A stretch of DNA of 64,000 bases from Bog-756 sp052326605 (GTDB lineage Bacteria > Actinomycetota > Acidimicrobiia > Acidimicrobiales > RAAP-2): NCBI GenBank assembly GCA_052326605.1, contig JBKQMB010000074.1, positions 39,704-103,703 on the forward strand, given 5' to 3'. The first letter of the stretch is position 1; the number at the start of each line of letters is the position of its first letter. The position numbers were made by a program, and so were the translations under genes. Shown piece after piece: positions 26,316 to 34,075 of this stretch. The notes under the pieces were generated by a model. The model was not told the origin of the DNA, made no database searches, and was given only the letters and a program-made list of their open reading frames with translations.

Positions 26316-27371
26316 GTGACCCAGATCACCATCATCACCGAAGAGGTGCGCGCGGTCGAAGCCACGCCCGACCGTGGTCGCGGTACGTTCCTCATCGACG
26401 TCGACCGCCTCCCCGGTGCCCTCGGCTGGGAGTTGAAGCCGAGCGGCCTGTGCCAGGAGGCCACCTGCGTGCCGGTGGCCGACGTCGGTTCGCTGCGGGT
26501 CGGGGAGCAGCTCGACCTGGTGGCGGTGGCCGGCGCCCTCGGCCGGCCGGCCGTCGTCGACATGGACGCCGAGCTGCTGGCGGTGGCGCTGCCCGCGGAG
26601 CTGCGGCGGCAGGCGCTCGAGGATCTTCGCGCCCCGGGGTTCGAGCTGCCCGGCCTCGACGGGCAGCGGTACCGCCTGGACGAGTGGCTCGGGAGGAAGA
26701 AGTTGCTGGTCACCTTTTCGAGCTGGTGCGGCTGCCGCTACGACCTGCCGGGCTGGCAGGCCCTCCACGACGAGTTGCAACCGTTCGGGTTCACCGTGGT
26801 CGCGGTGGCCATCGATGACAGCGCGGACGATGTCCGGCCGTTCGTGAAAGGGATCACCATGCCGGTCCTCTACGACCCCAACCATGTGTTGACCGAGCTG
26901 TACGCCATCTCCAACGTGCCCACCGTGGTGTGGATCGACGAGGAGGACCGCATCGTCCGGCCCAACGGAGCTGCCTTCGGAACCGACACGTTCTCCGACT
27001 TCACCGGGGTCGAGTCGGCGCCCCACCTCGACGAGGTCCGACGGTGGGTGCGGGAGGGGGTGGTCCCGGTCAGCGAGGATGAGGCGCGCCATGCCGTTGG
27101 CGACCTGTCGGGTGACGAGGTGCTGGCCCGCCTCCACTTCCGGGTGGCCGCCGAGGCCCGTCGCCGGGGGAACCAGGAGCCCACCCGGCGACACCTGGCG
27201 CGGGCGTCGGAGTTGGCGCCGGACGACCTGACCATCTGGCGGGCGGGCATGCCGCTGGTCGGCGAGGACCCGTTCGGTGACGCGTTCTTCGTCAAGTACG
27301 AGGAGTGGAGGCAGAGGGGGAGCCCGTTTCATGGCCTCCCGGCGGTCAGGGGACCCGAACCCGCGACCTGA
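26316..27371 (+). CDS. Thioredoxin-fold (TlpA/AhpC-like) protein with WCGC motif
   Basis: The 351-residue protein has three parts. Residues 1 to about 100 are an unfamiliar alpha/beta domain. Residues about 105-250 are a TlpA/AhpC-like thioredoxin fold: APGFELPGLDGQRYRLDEW, then LLVTFSSWCGCRYDLPGW, and the cis-Pro region ISNVPTVVWID. The last 90 residues look helical. The active site reads W137-C138-G139-C140, a CxC in place of the usual CxxC. It has no signal peptide and starts at a GTG 7 nt after AGGAGG. Probably a cytoplasmic peroxidase or disulfide enzyme; the substrate is unknown. Confidence 0.72.
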   Translation: MTQITIITEEVRAVEATPDRGRGTFLIDVDRLPGALGWELKPSGLCQEATCVPVADVGSLRVGEQLDLVAVAGALGRPAVVDMDAELLAVALPAELRRQALEDLRAPGFELPGLDGQRYRLDEWLGRKKLLVTFSSWCGCRYDLPGWQALHDELQPFGFTVVAVAIDDSADDVRPFVKGITMPVLYDPNHVLTELYAISNVPTVVWIDEEDRIVRPNGAAFGTDTFSDFTGVESAPHLDEVRRWVREGVVPVSEDEARHAVGDLSGDEVLARLHFRVAAEARRRGNQEPTRRHLARASELAPDDLTIWRAGMPLVGEDPFGDAFFVKYEEWRQRGSPFHGLPAVRGPEPAT

Positions 27372-27387
27372 TCGGAGAGGGGCGGGG

Positions 27388-28239
27388 CTAGCGGAGCCGC
27401 CAGTCCCGCCTCGAACCGGAGGTGAAGGCGCGCTGGCCCTCGGCGAGCGCCTCCTCGCTGTTGCCGAGGCCGACGAAGGCGTAGCCGAGGGCCAGGGCCT
27501 GGCCTCGGCTCAGGTCTCGTCCCGCCCACAGGGCGCGCAGCGAGCCCTGGACGGCCAGCGGCGGAGCCGAGGCGATGGCCTCGGCCGCCCACCGGGCTTT
27601 CTCCCGCAGATCGGCGACGTCGGTGGCCAGCTCGGACACCAGTCCGATCTGATGGGCCCGGGCGGCGCTCAACCGCTCCGACGCGCCGAGCAGGGTGAGG
27701 CGGGCCAGCTCGCCGAAGGGCATGCGCCCGGACATCTGCAGCGGCTCGAAGGCGGCGGCCATGCCGTAGGTGACGTGGGGGTCGAAGAAGGTGGCGGCCG
27801 CGGTGGCGATGAGGAAGTCGACCTCGCCGAGTAGGTAGAACGCGCCGCCGCAGGCCATCCCGTTGACGGCGCCGATGACCGGCTTCCACAGATCGCACGA
27901 CTTGGGTCCGAGGTCCTCACCCGGGTCGTCGAACATGAAGGGAGTGGTCCCGGCTCCCACGTGGACCGGCTCGCCGTCCTCGCCGGCGGCGGCGTCGGGC
28001 TCGGTTCCCCCGAGGGCCTCGTTGCGATCGATGCCGGTGCAGAACGCCTTGTCGCCCGACCCGGTCAGCACCACCACCCGGACGTCGTCGTGGCGCCGGA
28101 GCGCGCGCCACAGTGTACGCAGCTCCCGTTGCATGACGGCGTTGAAGGCGTTGTGGACGTCGGGACGGTTCAGCGTCACCCAGGCGACGCCTTCGTGCTC
28201 CTCGTAACCCACTGTCTCGAAGGAGGGGATGGTTGCCAT
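27388..28239 (-). CDS. Enoyl-CoA hydratase/isomerase (crotonase family)
   Basis: A 283-residue crotonase: VAWVTLNRPDVHNAFN, VVLTGSGDKAFCTGIDRNE (oxyanion-hole region), KPVIGAVNGMACGGAFYLL (second oxyanion Gly pair) and DFLIATAAATFFDPHV. The region where classical hydratases have their two Glu reads DPHVTYGM, so the reaction may differ (isomerase, hydrolase or thioesterase-like). It is divergent from the hydratase subunit at 28.4 kb and likely part of the acyl-CoA catabolic group. The ATG at 28239 has GGAG upstream. Confidence 0.85.
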   Translation of the reverse strand: MATIPSFETVGYEEHEGVAWVTLNRPDVHNAFNAVMQRELRTLWRALRRHDDVRVVVLTGSGDKAFCTGIDRNEALGGTEPDAAAGEDGEPVHVGAGTTPFMFDDPGEDLGPKSCDLWKPVIGAVNGMACGGAFYLLGEVDFLIATAAATFFDPHVTYGMAAAFEPLQMSGRMPFGELARLTLLGASERLSAARAHQIGLVSELATDVADLREKARWAAEAIASAPPLAVQGSLRALWAGRDLSRGQALALGYAFVGLGNSEEALAEGQRAFTSGSRRDWRLR

Positions 28240-28393
28240 GGGTGGCCAGCTCCGTTCTCACTCGACCCTCGCCGGACGGCCGGCCCGGGGCTTGCGCGCT
28301 ACGGTGCGCAGCGGGCACCCTAGCGCCCACCCGGTGGTCGACGCGGTCCCGACCCAACCGGCGACCAGCCCGACGACAGAGGAGGAGCCCCAG

Positions 28394-28891
28394 GTGGCAG
28401 ACGACATCCTGAACACGATCATCGGCAAGCCGACCGGCACCACCGTCGTCACCGTGGAGCGGGGGCAGCTTGCCCTGTTCGCTTCGGCCGTCAAGGACGA
28501 GAGCCCGATCTACCGTGACCCGAGGGCCGCCGCCCAGGCGGGGCTGCCGGGGATCCCCGCACCGCCCACCTACCCCTTCGTCATGGGCAACTTCGGCGCC
28601 TACCCCGAGTTGCAGCCTGGCGATGCACCCAGCGGCAATCCGATGGCCGAGGTCATCGGGCCGCTGATGGCCAAAGGCGGACTGATCCTCCACGGCGAGC
28701 AGGAGTTCACCTATCACCGCCCGGTGTTCGTCGGTGACGTGCTGGTGGGGGAGGGCAAGGTGGTGGACGCCTACCGGAAGGAGTCCAAGGGCAGGACGAT
28801 GACGTTCGTAGTGGTCGAGACGGCGTGGAGCGAGCGGTCCACCGGTGAGCCGGTGTGCACCTCGCGCATGAACATCATCCACCGCATCTGA
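28394..28891 (+). CDS. MaoC-like hydratase subunit (FAS1-type N-terminal hot-dog)
   Basis: A 165-residue hot-dog protein matching the MaoC N-terminal/FAS1-like dehydratase family: IIGKPTGTTVVTVERGQLALFASAVKDESPIYRD, PPTYPFVM, and the central-helix region with LHGEQEFTYHRPVFVGDVL. This half usually lacks the catalytic Asp/His and pairs with a second hot-dog subunit, here probably the product at 32.1 kb, as in HadAB or ChsH1-ChsH2. The GTG at 28394 has GAGGAG upstream; longer forms begin inside the divergent promoter. It overlaps the next gene by one base (TGATG). Confidence 0.8.
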   Translation: MADDILNTIIGKPTGTTVVTVERGQLALFASAVKDESPIYRDPRAAAQAGLPGIPAPPTYPFVMGNFGAYPELQPGDAPSGNPMAEVIGPLMAKGGLILHGEQEFTYHRPVFVGDVLVGEGKVVDAYRKESKGRTMTFVVVETAWSERSTGEPVCTSRMNIIHRI

Positions 28892-29727
28892 TGGCAGCGG
28901 ACACCGCAGCGTCGCCGTCGGACGATGTCCTCCGCCGGATCGAGGGCGGTATCGCCTGGATCACCCTCAACCGCCCGGAGGCCGGAAACGCCCTCACGGC
29001 CGACATGCGGGAGCAGCTCGTCGCCTGGCTCGAGGAGTCGTCCGCGGACCTCGCCGTGCGGGTGGTGGTCCTGACCGGGGCAGGGGAGAAGGGATTCTGC
29101 ACGGGTGCCGACCTCCGCTCACAGGCAGCCGCCCCGCCCCGCCCCGAGGGCGCGCCCGACCGCGCCGTCGGCGATGCCGCCCGGCTGATCCGCACGGGGT
29201 GGCAGCGGTTGGTGGGCGCTGTGCTCGACTGCGAGAAGCCGGTGATCGCCGCGGTCAACGCCACGGCGGCGGGTGGCGGCATGCATCTGGCCCTGGCCTG
29301 CGACCTGGTGTTGGCCGCCGAGGAGGCCAGGTTCATCGAGGTCTTCGTCCGGCGGGGGATCGCCCCGGACGCCGGCGGGGCCTATCTCCTGGCCAGGCTC
29401 ATCGGGCCCCAGCGGGCCAAGGAGCTGTTCTTCTTCGGCGACGACCTGCCGGCGGTGGACGCCGAGCGCCTCGGCCTGGTCAATCGGGTCGTTCCCCGTC
29501 GCCAGTTGCTGGACATGGCCGGCGAGTGGGCGGCGCGGCTGGCCAGCGGCCCGACCAAGGCCCTCGGTGCCGCCAAGTACCTGACCAATCGGGCACTCGA
29601 GTCCGACCGGGCAACTGCCCTGTGGGACGAGGCGGTGGCCCAGGAACTGGTGACCGGGACCGAGGACTGCAGCGAAGGGCTGGCCGCGTTCACCGAGCGC
29701 CGGCCCCCGGTGTTCCGGGGCTGGTAG
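28891..29727 (+). CDS. Enoyl-CoA hydratase/isomerase (crotonase family)
   Basis: This 278-residue crotonase contains IAWITLNRPEAGNALT, VVLTGAGEKGFCTGADL (oxyanion loop), KPVIAAVNATAAGGGMHLAL and FIEVFVRRGIAPDAGGAYLL. The Glu-containing FIEVFVRRG segment resembles true hydratases or isomerases. It starts at the ATG that overlaps the stop of the hydratase subunit, so the two are made together. Probably hydrates or isomerises an enoyl-CoA in the pathway served by the double acyl-CoA dehydrogenase downstream. Confidence 0.87.
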   Translation: MAADTAASPSDDVLRRIEGGIAWITLNRPEAGNALTADMREQLVAWLEESSADLAVRVVVLTGAGEKGFCTGADLRSQAAAPPRPEGAPDRAVGDAARLIRTGWQRLVGAVLDCEKPVIAAVNATAAGGGMHLALACDLVLAAEEARFIEVFVRRGIAPDAGGAYLLARLIGPQRAKELFFFGDDLPAVDAERLGLVNRVVPRRQLLDMAGEWAARLASGPTKALGAAKYLTNRALESDRATALWDEAVAQELVTGTEDCSEGLAAFTERRPPVFRGW

Positions 29728-29743
29728 GCGGGCGCGCCCCGCT

Positions 29744-29755
29744 AGAACCGGTTCT
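29744..29755. promoter_or_regulatory. KstR-like TetR operator palindrome (AGAACCGGTTCT)
   Basis: A perfect 12-bp palindrome that, with its 5' flank (TAGAACCGGTTCTG), fits TnnAACnnGTTnn, the pattern known for KstR, the TetR-family repressor of steroid catabolism in actinobacteria; only the last base (G instead of A) differs. It lies 74 nt upstream of the acyl-CoA dehydrogenase start. A nearby ligand-responsive TetR protein is not encoded in the window. Confidence 0.45.
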
Positions 29756-29828
29756 GATTCCAGCCGCCCGGGATGCTAGAAACTCTGCCGTGACTCCGAC
29801 TCTGCTCCATCGCTTCGGAGCCTGACCG

Positions 29829-32093
29829 GTGCCCATCGGGATCCGCGACGAGCACGAGGACCTCCGTGTCTCGTTCCGGCGCTGGGTCGAGTCACGCTGC
29901 CCGCCTGCGGTGACCCGGGCCGCCCTCGATGCCGAGGCAGACGTGCTCCCTCCCTTCTGGGACGACCTTGCCGCCCAGGGCACGCTCGGGATCCATCTGC
30001 CCGAGGAGTTCGGTGGCCAGGGGGCCGGCATGGTGGAGCTTGCCGTGATCGCCGAGGAGCTGGGTAGGGCTGCCGCTCCCGGCCCGTGGGCCTCCACCGC
30101 GGTGGTGGGCGCCGTGGTAGCCGCCTGCGGGAGTCCCTCGCAGGCCAAGGAGCTCCTGGGAGGGCTGGCCGACGGCTCCACCCCTGCCTCGGTGGTCGTC
30201 CCTGTCGGCGGGCACGACGGTTCCGCGGTCACGTGGCCGGGTCTGACCGGCCACCCCGGCCGGGACGGTGCGGTGACGGTGGACGGAACGCTGCGGCCCG
30301 TCCCCAACGGGTCGGTGGTCTCGCTGGTGTTGGCCCCGGTCACCGTGGGCGACACGGTGCAGTGGATACTGCTCGAACGGGGTGACGCTGCCGCGGTCGA
30401 GCCCCTGGCCAGCTTCGATCCCTCCCGGCCGTCGGCGACCTGGATTCTGCAGGGCGCACGGGTGCCACCCGAGCGGGTCCTGGCCGGCGCAACGACCGGG
30501 CGGATCCGCGACCTGGCACTGGTGGTCGCATCGGCCGAGGCCGTAGGCGGTGCCCGCTGGTGCCTCGATACGGCAACCGAGCATGCGCGCACCCGACACC
30601 AGTTCGGGAGGCCGATCGGCCAGTTCCAAGCGGTGAAGCACCGGCTGGCCGACATGCTCCTCGCCGTCGAGCAGGGGGTGGCGTCGACCTGGGACGCGTC
30701 AACGGAGATCGATCAGGGACACACCCCGCCCGGCGGCGACGCCGAGGCAGGGGACCATGGCCGCCTCGCCGTCCAGCTCGCCGCCGACCTGGCCCTGGAC
30801 GGCTATGTCGAGGCCGCCAAGGGGGCCATCCAGGTCCTGGGGGGCATGGGCTTCACCTGGGAGCACGACGTCCACATCCACCTCCGGCGGGCGACGACCC
30901 TTCGACAGCTCCACGGTGGGACCGCCCCCCTGCGAGCGGGGTCGGCGCGCCTTGCGCTCGAGGGATGGCGCCGTCGGCTCACCATCGAGTTGCCCCCGGA
31001 GGCCGAACAGCTCCGTGACCGGCTCACCCCGATTGCTGCGGCCATCGCCGCCCTCGAGGACCAGGGGGAGCAGCGGCGTGCCCTGGTCGACGCAGGCCTG
31101 CTGACCCCGCACTGGCCGTCCCCGTGGGGTCGTGACGCCGGAGCGGTGGAGCAGCTGGTGATCGACGGGATCTGCGCCGAGGTGGGTCTCCACCGGCCCA
31201 ATCTGGCCGTGGCCGCCTGGGCTCTTCCGACCATCATCGCCCATGGCACCCCCGAGCAGACGGAACGTTGGGTGGCCCCGACCCTCCGCGGCGAGCTGCT
31301 CTGGTGCCAGCTGTTCAGCGAGCCGGGTGCCGGTTCCGACCTGGCTGCCCTGAGCACGCGGGCATCCCGTGTCGAGGGTGGCTGGTCACTCGTGGGGCAG
31401 AAGGTGTGGACCTCGGTGGCGGCCCGGGCCGACATGGGCATCTGCCTGGCCCGCACCAACCCGGACGCCCCGAAGCACCGGGGCATCACTTACTTCCTGG
31501 TGGACATGAAGTCGCCGGGAATCGAGGTGAGGCCGTTGCGGGAGATCACCGGCGAGGCACTGTTCAACGAGGTGTTCTTCGACGGGTGCTTCGTGCCCGA
31601 CGAGTGCGTGGTCGGCGAGATCGACGGGGGTTGGAGGCTCGCCCGGACCACACTGGCCAACGAGCGGGTGTCGCTCTCCTCGGACTCGGCCTTCGGCGGC
31701 GCCCTCGAGGGCGTGCTGGCGCGGGTTGCCGCCGATCCCGCACTCCAGGACCCGGTCACCCTCGATCGGTTGGGTCATCTCCTGGCCGAAGCGCAGTCCC
31801 TGGCCCAGCTGGGCGTGCGGGCCACCCTCCGATCCGTCGGCGGCCTCCAGCCCGGGTCCGAGTCGAGTGTGCGCAAGTTGCTCGGTGCCGAGTTCGAGCA
31901 GCGCGTCCACGAGTTCGGACTCGACCTGTGCGGCCCCGACGGTGCGGTGGTGGACGGGGACGCCGCCGTCTCGGCCCACGGAGTCCTGCAGAGCAAATGT
32001 CTCACCATCGCCGGCGGGACCAGCGAGGTCCAGCGCAACGTCATCGGTGAGCGCCTGCTCGGCCTGCCACGTGATCCCGACCCGGGCCGGTGA
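29829..32093 (+). CDS. Double-domain acyl-CoA dehydrogenase (fused alpha-beta type)
   Basis: The 754-residue protein carries two acyl-CoA dehydrogenase domains in tandem (about 1-375 and 385-754). Domain 1 has IHLPEEFGGQGAGMVELAVI, ARTRHQFGRPIGQFQAVKH and the C-terminal helix GGMGFTWEHDVHIHLRRA. Domain 2 has LFSEPGAGSDLAALSTRA (about residue 493), VWTSVAARADMGICLART and IAGGTSEVQRNVIGERLLG. Actinobacterial steroid-type dehydrogenases often form alpha2beta2 pairs, and some such as mycobacterial FadE34 are fused like this one. It oxidises an acyl-CoA to the enoyl-CoA with FAD. The GTG start lies downstream of a KstR-like operator. Bulky substrates are an inference from this architecture. Confidence 0.88.
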   Translation: MPIGIRDEHEDLRVSFRRWVESRCPPAVTRAALDAEADVLPPFWDDLAAQGTLGIHLPEEFGGQGAGMVELAVIAEELGRAAAPGPWASTAVVGAVVAACGSPSQAKELLGGLADGSTPASVVVPVGGHDGSAVTWPGLTGHPGRDGAVTVDGTLRPVPNGSVVSLVLAPVTVGDTVQWILLERGDAAAVEPLASFDPSRPSATWILQGARVPPERVLAGATTGRIRDLALVVASAEAVGGARWCLDTATEHARTRHQFGRPIGQFQAVKHRLADMLLAVEQGVASTWDASTEIDQGHTPPGGDAEAGDHGRLAVQLAADLALDGYVEAAKGAIQVLGGMGFTWEHDVHIHLRRATTLRQLHGGTAPLRAGSARLALEGWRRRLTIELPPEAEQLRDRLTPIAAAIAALEDQGEQRRALVDAGLLTPHWPSPWGRDAGAVEQLVIDGICAEVGLHRPNLAVAAWALPTIIAHGTPEQTERWVAPTLRGELLWCQLFSEPGAGSDLAALSTRASRVEGGWSLVGQKVWTSVAARADMGICLARTNPDAPKHRGITYFLVDMKSPGIEVRPLREITGEALFNEVFFDGCFVPDECVVGEIDGGWRLARTTLANERVSLSSDSAFGGALEGVLARVAADPALQDPVTLDRLGHLLAEAQSLAQLGVRATLRSVGGLQPGSESSVRKLLGAEFEQRVHEFGLDLCGPDGAVVDGDAAVSAHGVLQSKCLTIAGGTSEVQRNVIGERLLGLPRDPDPGR

Positions 32094-32147
32094 GTGTGGC
32101 AGTGTTGCGGTCGGCGGAAGCGGCAGAAGAGAAGGGAGGCCCGATCG

Positions 32148-32579
32148 ATGGGTGACCAGGTGCTGTACTTCGAGGACGTGGCCGAAGGGGACCAGGCCCC
32201 CGAACTGGCCCACGTGCTGACCCGGACCGATCTGGTGGCCTACGCCGGGGCGTCGGGCGACTTCAACCCCATGCACCACGACGAGGTGAAGGCCACCGCG
32301 GCCGGCCAGCCCAGCGTGTTCGGGCACGGGATGTTCTCCATGGGCCTCCTCGGAACGGCCATCACCAACTACGTGGGAGTGGGCAACGTACGGAGGTTCC
32401 AGGTGCGGTTCGCCAGGCAGACCTGGCCCGACGAGGAGTTGCGCACGAGGATCGTGGTCACCCGGACACGGACCGAGGGCGACGACCACCTGGTCGATCT
32501 CGACGTCCGGCTCCACAACGTCGACGGCGAGGAGAAGGTGGTCGGGGAGGCCACCGCCGTCGTGCCCAGCAGCCTCTGA
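32148..32579 (+). CDS. MaoC-like (R)-hydratase, catalytic hot-dog subunit
   Basis: This 143-residue hot-dog protein has the hydratase-2 catalytic motif AGASGDFNPMHHDE (Asp and His conserved), plus GQPSVFGHGMFSMGLLG and FQVRFARQTWPDEEL. It is probably the catalytic partner of the N-terminal-type subunit at 28.4 kb, together hydrating an enoyl-CoA. The ATG at 32148 has GGGAGG about 9 nt upstream. It follows the acyl-CoA dehydrogenase by 54 nt on the same strand and is followed by a hairpin that may end the operon. Confidence 0.85.
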   Translation: MGDQVLYFEDVAEGDQAPELAHVLTRTDLVAYAGASGDFNPMHHDEVKATAAGQPSVFGHGMFSMGLLGTAITNYVGVGNVRRFQVRFARQTWPDEELRTRIVVTRTRTEGDDHLVDLDVRLHNVDGEEKVVGEATAVVPSSL

Positions 32580-32601
32580 GCATCGTCTCCGGACGGCGCC
32601 C

Positions 32602-32620
32602 CGGTCCGTCGCACGGACCG
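32602..32620 (+). terminator. Hairpin after the hydratase gene
   Basis: CGGTCCGT and ACGGACCG form a perfect 8-bp stem around a 3-nt loop, 22 nt after the hydratase stop. There is no T tract. It separates the beta-oxidation genes from the transporter operon. Confidence 0.55.
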
Positions 32621-32690
32621 TTCGACGGCCCGGGATCCCTGGGGAGGGCCAGGGCGCGACGGTGACGGTCGACCGGCATCGGGAGCCCAG

Positions 32691-32708
32691 GCGGTAGGTT
32701 CGTACCGC
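32691..32708 (+). promoter_or_regulatory. -10 box overlapped by an inverted repeat, transporter operon
   Basis: TAGGTT at 32695-32700 fits the TANNNT -10 pattern. It lies inside the inverted repeat GCGGTA-6 nt-TACCGC (32691-32708), so a protein bound there would block RNA polymerase. The operon's GTG start is about 50 nt downstream. Confidence 0.4.
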
Positions 32709-32711
32709 GGC

Positions 32712-32727
32712 CGGCAGCCGGCTGCCG
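32712..32727. promoter_or_regulatory. 16-bp perfect palindrome CGGCAGCCGGCTGCCG
   Basis: A perfect dyad just downstream of the proposed promoter and 31 nt before the transporter operon's first start. It could be an operator or an RNA hairpin in the leader; high GC makes chance occurrence more likely. Confidence 0.3.
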
Positions 32728-32758
32728 TGCGGCGATGCGAACAGGCCAGAGGAGAAGA

Positions 32759-34075
32759 GTGGACCGACGGTGGTGGCGCGCAATCCGGGTACCGGTGGTC
32801 CTCGGGGCGGTGGCCGCGTCGGTGTTGGCCGGCTGCGCCAACGTGACCACCACCACCGTCTCCCATGCCGGTGACACCGACGGGGTGACCCCCACTTCCA
32901 TCAAGGTGGGGGCGCTGGCCTCGCTCAGCGGCTTCGCCAGCTCCGACTTCGCACCGGTGGTGACCGGAGCGAAGGCCTACTTCGACCGGCTCAACGCGAC
33001 CGGTGGCGTGGACGGGCGCAAGATCATCTACTCGCCCATCCTCGACGACGGGACCTCGCCGTCGGGCGACACGTCGGCAGCCCAGCTGTTGGTCCAGGAC
33101 AAGGTGTTCGCCGTGGTCGGGGTGGCCACCCCCTTCTTCACGGGGTCCTCCATCCTGCGGGCCCAGTCGGTGCCCACCTTCGGACTGCAGGAGAACACCA
33201 ACGCCCAGTGGGCAGGGCCGACCATGTTCGGTGCGAACGGCTCCTACGTCGAATCGTCGGCCCCGCAGCCCCAGGTGGCCTTCGTGTTCCAGCGCACCCG
33301 CTCCCATCGGGCCGCGGTGCTTGCCTACAACGTGGCCCAGTCCTCGGAGGGGTGCGTGAGTGTCATCCAGGCACTTGCCCGGTTCCACGTCGACACGCCG
33401 GTGGTGGACCTGTCCATCCCCTACGGCGCCGCGTCGCTCGACGCCGATGTCACCCGCATGCAGCAGAACGGGATCGACTTCGTGGCCACCTGCATGGACG
33501 CCACCGGGGACATCAAGCTGTCCCAGACGCTCCAGCAGCACGGCATGGGCTCGACGGTCCAGTACTGGCTCGACGGGTATGACCAGCAGACCCTCCAGAA
33601 TAACCCGGCGGCCATGGATGGCGTCTACTTCCTGCTGCAGCAGACACCCTTCGAGATGACCGCCCTCCAACCCGGCGCCTACCCGGGGATCGACCAGTTC
33701 AACGCCGCCCTCAAGAAGTACGCACCCCCGGGGACCGAGCCGAGCACGGGCGCACTGGCCGGCTGGCTCAGCGCTGACCTGTTCGCCCAGGGCCTGCGGG
33801 CCGTCGGCCCCGACCTCACCCGCAGCGCCCTGGTGGCCGACATCAACAAGTTCACGGACTACACGGCGGACGGGGCCATCCCGCCGGTGGACTGGACGGT
33901 CGCCCATACGGCGATCACCTCCCTCGACTGCTCCTCCTTCGTGCGGGCCCGCGGGGACGTCTTCGTGCCGGTGTTCGACACCCACTCCAGTGTCTACGTG
34001 TGCTTCCACCAGTTCGCACCGTCGAGTACCACGGTGACCACGCTGCCGATCCAGCCGGGGGTGCCGAGCCGGTGA
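32759..34075 (+). CDS. Liv-type ABC importer, substrate-binding lipoprotein
   Basis: A periplasmic-binding-protein type I lipoprotein of 438 residues: signal peptide with lipobox VLAGC (Cys26 from the GTG), then SIKVGALASLSGFASSDF, GAKAYFDRLNATGGVDGRKI and a second lobe with YNVAQSSEGCVSVIQAL. This is the branched-chain amino-acid/amide/urea family, which in actinobacteria also serves aromatic, fatty and steroid acids. The GTG at 32759 is preferred because AGAGGAGAAGA is 1 nt upstream; an ATG 8 codons earlier lacks such a site. Placement beside acyl-CoA genes suggests a carboxylate ligand (inference). Confidence 0.87.
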   Translation: MDRRWWRAIRVPVVLGAVAASVLAGCANVTTTTVSHAGDTDGVTPTSIKVGALASLSGFASSDFAPVVTGAKAYFDRLNATGGVDGRKIIYSPILDDGTSPSGDTSAAQLLVQDKVFAVVGVATPFFTGSSILRAQSVPTFGLQENTNAQWAGPTMFGANGSYVESSAPQPQVAFVFQRTRSHRAAVLAYNVAQSSEGCVSVIQALARFHVDTPVVDLSIPYGAASLDADVTRMQQNGIDFVATCMDATGDIKLSQTLQQHGMGSTVQYWLDGYDQQTLQNNPAAMDGVYFLLQQTPFEMTALQPGAYPGIDQFNAALKKYAPPGTEPSTGALAGWLSADLFAQGLRAVGPDLTRSALVADINKFTDYTADGAIPPVDWTVAHTAITSLDCSSFVRARGDVFVPVFDTHSSVYVCFHQFAPSSTTVTTLPIQPGVPSR

